This document shows, piece after piece, positions 14,076 to 25,190 of a stretch of DNA of 64,000 nt (the first letter of the stretch is position 1; every line of letters begins with the position of its first letter). Source of the DNA: Chrysomallon squamiferum (Eukaryota; Mollusca; Gastropoda; Neomphalida; Peltospiridae); NCBI GenBank assembly GCA_012295275.1, contig CM022671.1:27241822-27305821 (forward strand), given 5' to 3'. The notes beneath the pieces were generated by a model. The model made no database searches. It saw only the letters and a list, made by a program, of their open reading frames with translations, and was not told where the DNA came from. The position numbers and the translations under genes were made by a program.

Positions 14076-14300
14076 GACTGCCTTTTGTAAAATCCGAGAG
14101 AGTAGAAAAACATTCTACTTGATTTGCTAGACAAGTTTTTAAAAAGACATTATGTGGTTGGTTTGAATGCATATTCCTCCATGTATGCATGATAATGAGT
14201 ACAGTCACTGCTCATTGTGAGAGGAACGAGGAATAAAAAAACATCCTCTTATATGCTTGGTGAGTTTTAAAAAAAGACTGTGTGCTGTTCTTTAGTGTCT
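14076..14300. repeat. Two diverged tandem units of about 125 bp
   Basis: Both units run: GTGACTGC/GTCACTGC, GAGAGTAGAAAAACAT/GAGGAATAAAAAAACAT, TTGCTAGACAAGTTTTTAAA/TGCTTGGTGAGTTTTAAAA, then GACATTATGTGGTT/GACTGTGTGCTGTT. A fainter relative may lie at 13320-13390. Confidence 0.55.
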
Positions 14301-14680
14301 ATCATTGGAAGGTGGGCACAGCTTTGTGACTGTGCCTCTCAAAAGACAGCTCTTGTGAAAATGAATATTGGAGTATTTGATATCTATACTTGTGTGTGGG
14401 ATGTGCTGAGAATTTCTGTATAAATGTTTAGTTTTTTCTTTCATATTCTTTGTAATAAAGTTAATAACATCAAATAAAAAAATGAACAAATAAAATAAAC
14501 AGTAAAATAAATTAATAAATAGTAATAATAATAATAATAATAATAAAGATTAAAAAATAAAAATAAAATTTAAACTAATAATAAATAATAATAAAAAAAG
14601 ATGAAAACAAACCATTCAGTATAACCTCTGATAAATTTTATATGAATTTATTTATCATATTATAATATTAACATAATCAA

Positions 14681-14700
14681 ACACACACACACACACACAC

Positions 14701-14742
<42 letters not shown>
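14681..14742. repeat. (AC)n microsatellite
   Basis: AC tract with one doubled A at 14701. Confidence 0.97.
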
Positions 14743-14746
<4 letters not shown>

Positions 14747-15996
14747 CACAGTTTGAAAAACAAACATAAACTACAGCTGACAGCCATGAGTATTCATCAG
14801 TGCTGATCGTATTCGTTTTGTAAACATTTCACAGTCATAAACATCCAGTCTACAAGCCAGCTAAGTCCACATGAACACTTTTATGACATATGAATTTATA
14901 ACACTCATTGCATGGATGACTGTATTGATTCTGTGTACCACAGAACACTGCACACAAAACTTCAAAGTGACAGCCTTCAACACCCAGCTAATTTTATAGT
15001 CCTTTACATGATGAATATTTATATCCCCAGTGTCACATTAAGTAAGCTGTCATCATACAACGAGGAAACACTGTGATAGTGTCTACCCAGTGAACTGACA
15101 TTTTGGCTGTCAAGTTTTGGGCTCAGAGATTTTCAGACTACAACAGTTTGGTCAGTCCTTTTTTTTTTTTTTTTTTTTTTTCAGACTATGTTGGAACATT
15201 TGTGTCAAAAATACCAGCAACACATTCCCAGAACATTGAAATTATTTTTGACAAATAGGAAGATGTATAACATCATTGGTGGTTCACCTAGTCATTACTG
15301 ATTCTGATTATAATCTTTATCCTGTAAAAAAAATCATCCATTAATGTTTTAGATTAATCCAAATGATTTTCTGATGAATTAAAAAAAAAATCTCTTTAGG
15401 CTCTTTATTTAAATGATACGACATATTTAAAAAATGTAAAACTCTTTATATACTGATTAGGTCTCATATTTCACCAAACAACAACATGTAACTGTACACC
15501 AGACAGCATTTTCTAGCAAAAAGATAACAACAAAACAAATAACAGAATTATCCTTTCTGTACACATATTGTTTTATTCACCACAAAAAGATAAAAATCCA
15601 TCTTGCAAACATGTGTATCCATTTCCATTCACTGGTCCAAATTGCTTTGTGCTTTTCTGTTGACCTTCATTTGAAAAGAATCAGTTTTGTCTTTCATGCA
15701 AACAAATATTGAGACATTTACTCAATAATCCAGGAGCCACTTAACAGCTAAAACTGAAGTGCTTGGCAACACTCTTTTTTGATACAGGTAACCTTTAGTC
15801 AAATACTTGAGTTAAGCTGCTTGATAATCAAACAAACGTGTTTCTACAAATACCATACTGATAAAAAAAGTATTTCTATTTTTATTTATTTATTTTTTTT
15901 ATTTTTTTTTTTTGTGTTGTAAATTTCTTGAAATAAACCTGCAGAGCTACATTTTTTTTTTAAACTGTGTGTTAATGTATGTAAATGTGTATGTAA

Positions 15997-15998
<2 letters not shown>

Positions 15999-16063
<65 letters not shown>
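15999..16063. repeat. (GT)n microsatellite
   Basis: Uninterrupted GT tract, 75 bp from the SINE head. Confidence 0.97.
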
Positions 16064-16064
<1 letters not shown>

Positions 16065-16139
16065 ATGACTGTGTGTGTTAGTTTGTTTTAGTGTACCTCT
16101 GTATGCTGGTGTAATTTATCAAAGTAAGGAATGTGTCTG

Positions 16140-16244
16140 TCACTGACAGAATGACTGGAAGACACTAAAATTACAAACTAGCAGACGAAGGATGGCTTGA
16201 TCCTGCAACAGCTCTAACCACTGGACTATAGCCACTCCTACTTT
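16140..16244 (-). mobile_element. tRNA-derived SINE head (fragment)
   Basis: On the minus strand, GGAGTGGCTATAGTCCAGTG then GTTAGAGCTGTTGCAGGATC holds a good pol III A box (TAGTCCAGTGG fits TRGYNNARNNG) and a degenerate B-box-like GGATCAAGCC. There is no acceptor-stem pairing or discriminator, so it is not a working tRNA gene. The 3' boundary of the SINE body is not visible. Confidence 0.55.
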
Positions 16245-16675
16245 TTACAAGAATAGACATATTTGTCATTTTCTGGACAGAATTTTCATATTTAATGTTA
16301 GCTTTATGAATGTTTGTCATGCAGACACCAGACAAACAGACATGTGTTTGACAAGCACAGAGTGTATTTAGATCTGTTTTCAAAGTCAACACGAGTTATT
16401 TAATACATGAACCCACACACTGGAAATATTTTAAAAAAAATCAAATTAAGTCAATAACATTAGAAACTTTACTTTGGTTTTAAAAGGGAAATAAAACTTG
16501 AATACGTATTTTGATTATTTGCTTCTAATTATTAAAAGTTATTTCATAAAAACAAAATCATTGGAGGAATTTTTTTTTGAAATTTATGCACAAAACATGT
16601 GCACATTATATACATTTTTATATTAAGACACATATAAGTATTTGTGTTATTAAATGCACAAACGCATGCATGCAT

Positions 16676-16678
<3 letters not shown>

Positions 16679-16711
<33 letters not shown>

Positions 16712-16860
16712 ACTTATATGCCTATATCTATCCATCAAAAATAAATACATATATATCTATCTGTTCATCTATCAATGTCTCCATCATTGAAACCATCAAA
16801 TTATCTATACCTTCATTCATTCATCCATCCATCCATCCATCCATCAAAGCATTCTATATG
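16679..16860. repeat. (CA)n followed by ATCT/CATC-rich simple repeats
   Basis: CA tract at 16679-16712, then ATCTATCT-type and CATCCATC-type runs to about 16850. Confidence 0.9.
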
Positions 16861-17893
16861 CTGTGGGGGATATTTGTACAATTGTAGATAATCCATCTTT
16901 ATCTATCTGACTGTATTATTAAATACAGTAATCTGGACTTAAGACAAACATCCTGCTGATTTCTTTAGTTGAAGTTTTAATCTAATTGTGTGTTATCTCG
17001 GTGTCAGTATTTACACACACTCTCAGACACCTCGCAATCAACACTCAGTGTATTTCACACTCAGAAAACTTCCTAAAGGCAGACAACTGTGACTCAGTAT
17101 TGAAATACACAAAAGATTGTGCTGATTTTTAATTTTTTGTTTGTTTTAAAAGCAGATGTTTGAAATAACACAAATTTTGGCACAAACACATCAGAAAGTC
17201 AATATTTAAAACATTTTTTTAAAATATAAATGGTGTTATAATGTAGAAAATGATATTAATCTTTCTTCTTATTAATTTTTTTTTTTTCTTATTTTTTTAT
17301 GAATACCAGTTTTGAAATTAGTTTTCAGTATCATATGATACAGTGTTGAAATTATTTGACTTATTTTTCATTTTTTTTAAAACTTGACACCTTAAATATT
17401 ATTCTTTTTTTTAAATTCTTTATTCTATCAGGACATGTTTCAGTCAGTGCAAGAGCTTTCAGTGAGAGGTCATGGGATCAGATCTTCTTTGTGCATATGT
17501 TAAATTAAACCCCATTCCACTTGACCCTCCTGTGATTTCTACATGTGAAACTGAATGTAAGAGTAACCCATGTCAAATGTAGTTTTTTTTCTATCATCAT
17601 AAAGTAAAACAGACAACTGAACTAAACAAGTGTCCATTAATATTAAAATATTTTAAGTTTAAACAAATATTTATTAATTCCTTTTGAAGCTAATTCATTC
17701 ACGTCAGTTATGATAAAGATGCCGTTTAAATGAAAATCAATAAGTATTTGAATAATAACACCTGACTAAAATTAAAACTATTTGTGTACTGTACATGACA
17801 CATGACACAGCTTATTAACAACCACCTGTTAAATAAATAAAATATTAAACCACATTCCATCATCCACTGTCACAGCAGAATAAAATAATAATT

Positions 17894-17929
<36 letters not shown>

Positions 17930-18686
17930 AAGCTTCTATTCTTTACAACAAACGAACAATTTTTCATATAACATGTCCACTTTTTCAGAGTCTATATTAA
18001 ACAAAATATCCTTGAACGAAAATTAAATATTGAAAACCTTTTTTTCATCTTCTCATTACATGTTTATCTTTTGAAATGCATAATCTCTGAAGAAACAGAG
18101 ATCTGGCTGAACAAAATTCTTTTCAGTTCATTTTTCTCTTTGTCACATCATACGAAATTCGAAACCACCTTAAAAAGAATTCTCGAATCTTTTCAAATTC
18201 TGTCTCGTCGCATTACATTTCGGTGTGCAGTGGAGCAGCGTTTGTTTATCTTTGACTGCACAGTTCCTGCCCATGTCTCCATCCGTCTTTGTTGACTGCT
18301 AAGCCTCTTACATTTGTACAGTTTTGCCTACAGTTTACAAACAGAAGCCAGTAAATCTTCAATCTCCATTCAGTCGCATGCTACAGTAAAATAACATGTC
18401 AGTTTTAAGATGAAATTTTTTTTAATTATTATTCCCTGTGTATAAAAGCTCAAGCCCTGCTGACCGAATAACTCTTTAATCTGAGAGTCTAGCTTCCTGG
18501 CAAACTCGCGTCTGCGATTCAGTTGTTGCATAAATGTAGCCACAAAGCCCACTAATTGTGAGCTCTAAGTCAGATATTAGTATGCATAACCCTGCTAACA
18601 ACAGCAGTGTGCGACAATAATGCAGAACGTGTTAAGTAATAAATGAAAGAATGAAACAAGTGTGTATATACAGGCACATATAAATA

Positions 18687-18689
<3 letters not shown>

Positions 18690-18744
<55 letters not shown>

Positions 18745-18750
18745 CACACA
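18690..18750. repeat. (AC)n microsatellite
   Basis: AC tract with one interruption near its right end. Confidence 0.97.
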
Positions 18751-18956
18751 CATGATAAGGGAACTCATTTTTTGAAATGATTTGTTTTGGCTGCAGTCTT
18801 TGTATAATCAGAAATTTGAACAGAACCATCAGAATTTCTCAGTCACTTCTGAGTTGGGGGTAGACTGAGAATAGAAAAATTATTTAAATTCAGCTGAATG
18901 TTTGAAATCAGCTGAAAAAAATATAACTTAATAACATTGTAAATATTAATAATAAT

Positions 18957-18987
<31 letters not shown>

Positions 18988-18989
18988 AA

Positions 18990-19424
18990 TGATAAATAAC
19001 AAAGCTACAACATTGTGTTGATGTATAACACATCTAGGACACTGTGTTGATAAATAACACAGCTAGGACACTGTGTTGATGTATAACACAGCTAGGACAC
19101 TGTGTTGATAAATAACACAGCTAGGACACTATGTTGTTAAATATCACAGCCAGGACACTGTGTTGATGTATAACACAGCTAGGACACTGTGTACTGCTAA
19201 ATAACACAGCCAAAGGACACTGTGTTGATGTATAACACAGCAAAGGACACTGTGTTGATGTATAACACAGCAAGGACACTGTGTTGATGTATAACACAGG
19301 CAGAACACTGTGTTGATGTATAACACAGCTAGGACACTGTGTACTGCTAAATAAGACAGCTAGGACATTGTGTTGATGTATAACACAGCCAGGACACTGT
19401 GTTGATGTAAATAACACAGCCAAG
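18990..19424. repeat. Minisatellite, 29-bp unit, about 15 copies, each unit a hairpin
   Basis: The consensus is GGACACTGTGTTGATGTATA followed by ACACAGCTA (29 bp). Each unit contains CTGTGTT-N7-AACACAG, a 7-bp inverted repeat. Unit variants have GATGTAT, GATAAAT or ACTGCTAAAT in the loop. The first units alternate GATGTAT and GATAAAT, hinting at a 58-bp higher-order unit. The 109- and 60-codon minus-strand frames across it are repeat translations, not genes. Confidence 0.92.
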
Positions 19425-21129
19425 GTTAACTTGTATTGAGACACACTCAAAGCAAGTCATCATTTTATTTATTTATTTATTTTTATTCTTCGTTTGTCTT
19501 GGTATAGCAGGCAGGTTTGCTTTGCCGAGTTACCCATCAAGTTAGCAAACTGCTGAGCTAGAAAGCGTTCACGCCTCCATGATAACAAAATGTTTACCTG
19601 AAGGCAAACGAGAGTGAACCGCAGTTTACACAGTCAGTTTGCTTTCCATCAATGACTTTTGTTCCCATTAGTTTCTCACTGTCCATTGCCTTTTGTCACG
19701 GAGTTATTCCACTTGAAAGGAACTCTTTAGAAAAAGAAAACACTTTTTTCTTTGTAAGCTTATGCAGGCTGCAGGCAAGATGGGTTGTCAGATAGTAAAA
19801 TAAGCACAGTTAAGAAATAAATTTTAAATGTAATGTTTTAGTTAGTGGCTTTTAATATTTTTTTTTTTATAAATTATTTTCTTATTTCCCCTATATTTAA
19901 CAACTTTATGTGAGAAAAAAAAAGACAAAGCTGTTAAATTATGTGTAATTCTTTTATTCCATGAACTAAAATCATTAATGTTTTAAAACTTTTTATTTAA
20001 ATAAACTTTTAAGTTTACCTATATATAAAAGTAAAACTTTATAGAATCACATGGGTAGAAATTTTAAATATTTTAAATAATGTTTTTGGCATTTGAAATG
20101 ATGATATTTAAAATTAAGATGACAACACTTAAAATGAAGACTGACTATTGAAATCGACAGAAACTGACAACTGAAGTAAGCACTTCAAAACATTCAAAAT
20201 AAACAAGACTTCTAATAGCAGAAATCAAGCAACCTTTTAATGTTTTAAGAAAAAACACAACAACAGCAACAACAACAACAACAAATATTAAATATTAAAA
20301 AGACGAAAAAACCCTGAAGGAGTCTCCACTTTTACTGATGTAACTAAAAAGCCATGTTTGAAACAAGATGTGTTATGTCAGAGTTGTTAAAAAGAATTGC
20401 AGGAATTTAGTCATTTAAACTTCAGACAACAAATCAGTGGGATTTTCTTGTCTGTTCTTACTTATGTCCCAAAGATCAAAGAACTAATCCTAAATACATT
20501 TTACAAACTGAATTAGTTAAATTTGAAACCAGGAGACTTGGAAACACTGGGGCTGTTCTGAAACAGAGTCACCAGTCTTACAAATAAGAGCATTAACGTG
20601 GACAACCAACATAGTTGTTATTATCATCACCACTGCAGCAGTTTGGTGAAGTATTAAGATGATTCTGTGGGTGAAAAAAAGTCTCTGTCAAGTGACTAAC
20701 AATAAAAACGTCAACTGTATAAGTAAAAAATACATCTGAAACTTTAAAAAACCACAACTGAAAATATGCGAGCATTGTTGTAAAATGTAAAAAGTATTCT
20801 AGGTGGGTTTTGAAGACATTAAACTGAATGAACTGTTGAAAAAGTACACATTAATTATAAAAAAATATAAATGTTGGTATGTGTAATGTGTGTGGTTATG
20901 TGTTTACGAGGCAGGAGTTCTCTGCATAATTTTGAAATTTAAGATATAAATAAAAATTTGATTCGGTTGGTTCATAAACTAAGATTATAATATTGTTCTC
21001 TGGAAAACAGAGGTTTTCCTATATAGTATGGTGTATATATAAGCCTGTATATATTGTGTTTTTATGTTTTTATGGTTTGTGTATGTGTGTCTATTTGTGT
21101 GCTTATGTATACATTTGCATGTATATGAG

Positions 21130-21173
21130 TTTGTGTGTGGGTGTGTTTCTGAGTATGCATATCTGCATTCATC

Positions 21174-21211
<38 letters not shown>

Positions 21212-21212
21212 C
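21130..21212. repeat. (GT)n microsatellite with GTAT-rich left flank
   Basis: GT tract at 21174-21212 preceded by imperfect TGTGTATG sequence from about 21060. Confidence 0.9.
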
Positions 21213-22413
21213 AGGTTTTAAATTGTAATATCAGGCTACAAAAAAAACAACTAAAATAAAAAAAAAACTATTTACAACAATTTTGCCAATACTGATTTGA
21301 AATTTTTTTTTTCTTTTTTTAAATAATATAAACATTGCCCCTCCCACCCCAAAAAACCCTATAATTTTACATAGCACCAGTGAATGCTATTTACAATTGA
21401 AATGGTTGTCATGCTGCTCTTGGAGGAGGAAACTTAAAATGGAAGGAAAGTTATTTCTAACTGCAAGCCGCGAACTGGTTGAACATTTTAAAACTAAAAT
21501 AGACATTTCCCACCAGTTTGTTACAGATACTGAATTATATCAGACTAAGTTGTATGTTGTTGCTCTTGTGAACAAATTGTGTAAAAATGTCAGGATTGTG
21601 AAATATAATCATTTCACAGATGGTTTATCTTTCTACTCCAGTGAGATATCCCAGTGATGTGTCAGCGGAGAGCTGGGATATCACACCAGTATCTCACACC
21701 TGACTGAAGTATAAACACCTGTATTTCATACACATTTTTTTTTGAAAATGTTCACACAGTCAGCCAGGCTTAAAAGTCACTCAGTGAAATGACTGCAGCA
21801 CACAACACAAAAACTGCACCTGCATCATCATTAATGTACGTTTTATTACGTATTTACATATTTTGTGCCAATTTCGATGAAGAATTTGTTTCCATCATTG
21901 ATCCTCAATGTGCTGAATGAATGGTTATTTAATGACGGACATTTGTATAATAAGGATGATTAGGTTTCAGTCATGCATTTGTTATAAGACAACATGAGAA
22001 AGAAGACCCGTAGTCATTATCCCAAAGGCTTTTTAGCAACAAGGAATCTTTTATGTGCGCCTCCTCAGAGACAGCAGACCACATACCACAGTAATATGAT
22101 AGATTAGTCATTGATACTGGTGGGATTAAGAAACTGACAATGGGTACACCATGTAACAAGAATCGTGTGATCCATGCAACCTTAGACAAGCACAAAGACA
22201 TGACCATTAATGAAACTTCATGTTATGTGCTGTCCTGCATACATCACTGATTCTATTTTCTTGTTTGTTATTATACTGACTAGAAAATAAAATCACTGAT
22301 GTATGATATGATGCAATATTTCCATTTTTTATTTTAAGAATTATAACAAATATCTGAATATATTTGTTCTCTTTTCTTTACAGAATCTTGAATCTTGGAT
22401 GATGTGCATGTGC

Positions 22414-22446
<33 letters not shown>

Positions 22447-22470
22447 TGATGATGATGATGATGATGATAA
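22414..22470. repeat. (AAT)n-(GAT)n microsatellite
   Basis: AAT repeats change to GAT repeats without a break. Confidence 0.95.
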
Positions 22471-22769
22471 CACTACTAAAGAGAGGAATGCTGAAACACA
22501 GAATCCATTTTCTGAAACTGTTTGCAAATCCTTTAATTTAATTTTTTTATATGAATTAATAAAACATAATACATTAATATATTCTGAGAGCATTTTTAAA
22601 CTAATTTTTTTTTTTTTTTTTTTTTGGTGTATATTTTGAGTCTAATAAAATTACAATTATGATAAATAATAAAAAAAAAATAAAAAAAAAAAATAAAAAA
22701 AATAAAAGAAATAAAATACAAGTAAATCAAAGTACAGTAAAACAAAATAGCAAATAATGCATTTATGAA

Positions 22770-22800
<31 letters not shown>

Positions 22801-23005
22801 AGATATTTAATAGAGGAGGAAATAAGTGATATTACTTAACAGCTTATAATGGTGCTTATATACTGACAAACTATGTGCAGGTAATTCCTCCCTTGCAATC
22901 AAAGCACCAATGTATAATAAATTCACTCTGTTTCCAGCAGTCTTAAAACATTCCATAAATTTTTCAAACAGAAAAGTCATTATTCTTTCATTACATCTTT
23001 TACTC

Positions 23006-23008
<3 letters not shown>

Positions 23009-23060
<52 letters not shown>
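23009..23060. repeat. (AT)n microsatellite, about 52 bp
   Basis: Pure AT tract, followed 40 bp later by the foldback element. Confidence 0.97.
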
Positions 23061-23062
<2 letters not shown>

Positions 23063-23099
23063 AAATAAATAAATAAAAACATGCCACCAAAAACAAGTG

Positions 23100-23255
23100 A
23101 TGTATTGGCTAATGTAAAAAAAATGCAACCTTTGTCCCACTTGTAACAAAGTTATATATATATATAAATTGTTTTCTAGATCATTTAATTCTTATATTCA
23201 GGCTTTGTTAGAAGTGGGACAAGGCATTCATTTTTTTTTACATTAGCCAATACAT
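23100..23255. mobile_element. Foldback/MITE-like element with about 52-bp arms
   Basis: The left arm 23100-23151 (ATGTATTGGCTAATGTAAAA...) is the near-perfect inverse of 23203-23255 (...TTACATTAGCCAATACAT), around a 51-bp AT-rich loop. If the element proper starts at TTGGCTAATG, it is flanked by TA on both sides, as for Tc1/mariner-type MITEs, but the palindrome extends past those bases, so the boundary is uncertain. It has no coding content. It sits 230 bp from transposon copy 1. Confidence 0.6.
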
Positions 23256-23485
23256 GTAAATGTACATGTGTGTTTGTGCGTCTGTGTATTTATTTATTTT
23301 TGATGTCTTTTCTGACATCATCACAGATCTAGATTCTTACTTGAAAGAGTGAATGTAAATAAAGAATTATTTCAATTAAGTAGCTGACATGTTGCATTAC
23401 TGTGTAGATTTAATACTCTTAGTTCAGTAGTGTGTGTAAAAAAAGAGAAATGTCCCAACAAAAAACAAAACTGAAAAATGATTTA

Positions 23486-23821
23486 GGGTCATTCCATGTC
23501 AAATCACCCAAAAAAAGAAGAAATTTAAACCCGACCGTCTCAGATTTTTATGAAACTTTGTATACTTGTTGACTGGGATCCCACAGCACCAAATCTGACA
23601 TTTTAGCTCAATCAGACCAGTGGTGTGGGAGATACGTGAAAATAACACCTTTTCAGCCATTAACATCTGATTAACTAAAACCTGAATGATCAATTCTGGA
23701 TGCTAGGAATCACCATCTCTCTTGATCATCGAGTAAGACATTGTAGGCCTACATGTATGCATAAAGTTCACATATAAAAGTTTCCTGAGTATAATATTTT
23801 TTGTTTAGCCATAATAGAGAT
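23486..23821 (+). repeat. Left inverted arm of transposon copy 1 (internally deleted)
   Basis: The arm matches the outer about 150 bp and the inner about 185 bp of the full arm. It jumps at 23635/23636 from GGGAGATAC to GTGAAAATAAC. In intact arms an ATAC occurs on each side of the missing about 330 bp, so the deletion looks microhomology-mediated. Confidence 0.8.
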
Positions 23822-24205
23822 TTAAAAAAATGCATACCTGCATGGATGATTGATACAATGCATTACAATGTACATTTTCTCTGAGACTAAAAACTCATCT
23901 TTGGAGTTAAAACCCACCTGACATGTCTGAAGGAATGCCTGAAGGATATGAAAAGATGCCAAATGGCATGACATGTTCTACACAATCAGGCTCAAAGGGT
24001 TAACAGGAAGTGATGCTTCAGGCAGGTCAGGAACTCCTTTAGATTCCCTGGTGTTTACGTGGCAATTAGAAGTTTAAGACAAAGAAGTTTCTTCATTTGC
24101 ATTTCTTTGACAATCTGAAGCTTTTTAAGTTGGACACAATGTCAGATGTTGATATATAAACAATATTTTTATTTCATAAAACCTATTAAGTAATTTTATC
24201 ATGTC

Positions 24206-24391
24206 ATGTGGGCCTTGCCATTGGTTTTGAACAAGGTTTCAGTCAACAACAGTACAACCCAGTCTGAAATCAGACGTCATCAAGTGATGTACTGCATAAT
24301 GTATTTGTACACCCAGTCTTCAGCACAGAGTATGAACAAGGTCTACTTCACCTTAATAAACTGTGATTTATACTTGAGAAGATTGACATAA
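24206..24391 (+). other. Inner noncoding part of copy 1 with a frame conserved in copy 2
   Basis: A 61-codon open frame (start MWALPLVLNKVSVN) is kept in copy 2 at 48173-47991 with a 3-bp, frame-preserving deletion and a few substitutions. It has no recognisable domain, and the rest of the element has decayed, so the shared frame may simply reflect recent common origin. Whether it was ever translated is unknown. Confidence 0.2.
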
Positions 24392-24730
24392 ATGCCCAAG
24401 AAATAAACACAACTCTGCTGCCATTTTACGACCTGCTTACATTTACTGAAAGGGTTTCAGGATTTGATTTAATATTTAGGAAAGCACTGACTTTGTTCTA
24501 TTGAATTGAAGGTGCAGGCCAATACTGAAAATCCTTATTTCTTCCAGGCTAACTGCAGCTTTAACTCTCCTGAAAATGTGTGTTATCAACACCATCATAT
24601 CAAAAAGGAGTTGTTTAAGTGTATGGAAAACTGAGGAAGTCGAACTCCTCACTCTTTGAAGTGGGATCAAAACACGGGACATCAAGAGTATCATGAACAA
24701 GAACTTTTCATCAAATTTTCAACATTGCAG

Positions 24731-25190
24731 AAAAACTGTTGTGATCTCCTTAATCGCCACCCTGAGCAAGCACGCACTAGATCTTTAAGAATTGTTAGCG
24801 TGGGCACTTACAAATGCTTAGTAAATCCTCCAAAGACACTAGTGCCAGGAGACAAGTTGTGCTGTGACTGTCTGATTACCCTTCACAAATCAAAGGTCCT
24901 GCAGAGGATGGCTTTAGTATGGGTGGTATTACAATGGGAGAATTTGGTGATAACTTGCCAGACAAATCGCTGGTTGTTGTTTCCCCAGAAAAGGACTTTG
25001 ATTTGAATTCTATTCTGTCGAGTTTAGGCGAAACTCCTGTCAAACTCCATTCACTAGCACGTTCCAGTAAATGAATGAAAGGACAGAAAAAAAAACTAGC
25101 ATCAGCTACAGTAACATTAAAATGACATCTTAATGTCTGAATCCTACCCAGATTTGCAAATCTTGATTTTGTCACCCTTTACAATCTCTA
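24731..25190 (+). pseudogene. Decayed transposon protein fragment, copy 1
   Basis: After an acceptor-like AACATTGCAG, a frame gives KNCCDLLNRHPEQARTRSL followed by VPGDKLCCDC, a Cys/His-rich N-terminal pattern that looks zinc-binding. The sense then moves to another frame at 24871-25074, which reads GITMGEFGDNLPDKS and then LNSILSSLGETPVKLHSL before a stop. A third short frame from 25133 gives MSESYPDLQILILSP and then enters the inverted arm. From memory, this order of motifs (Cys-rich block, SSLGxxPVK, VQILxLxP) is seen in a large family of multicopy uncharacterised proteins in invertebrate genomes. That family link is recalled, not searched. No catalytic part remains. The break between the first two frames is shared with copy 2. 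Confidence 0.65.

Noticed and set aside
16171-16392. 73-codon minus-strand frame containing GYSPVVRAVAGSSHPS
   Set aside because: This is the translation of the SINE head, not a protein gene.
18370-18552. Minus-strand frame with QQLNRRREFARKLDSQ
   Set aside because: It reads like a helix, but no donor follows the coding-like part and the acceptor candidate is weak. It is not similar to the expected continuation of the TPR protein.
18990-19424. CRISPR-like appearance of 29-bp repeats with internal palindrome
   Set aside because: The units are contiguous with no unique spacers, and the sequence is eukaryotic.
19121-19450. 109-codon minus-strand frame with a repeating CVIHQHSVL-type motif
   Set aside because: It follows the 29-bp minisatellite, whose unit is not a multiple of three. 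The frame merely escapes stops; there is no start context or splice border.
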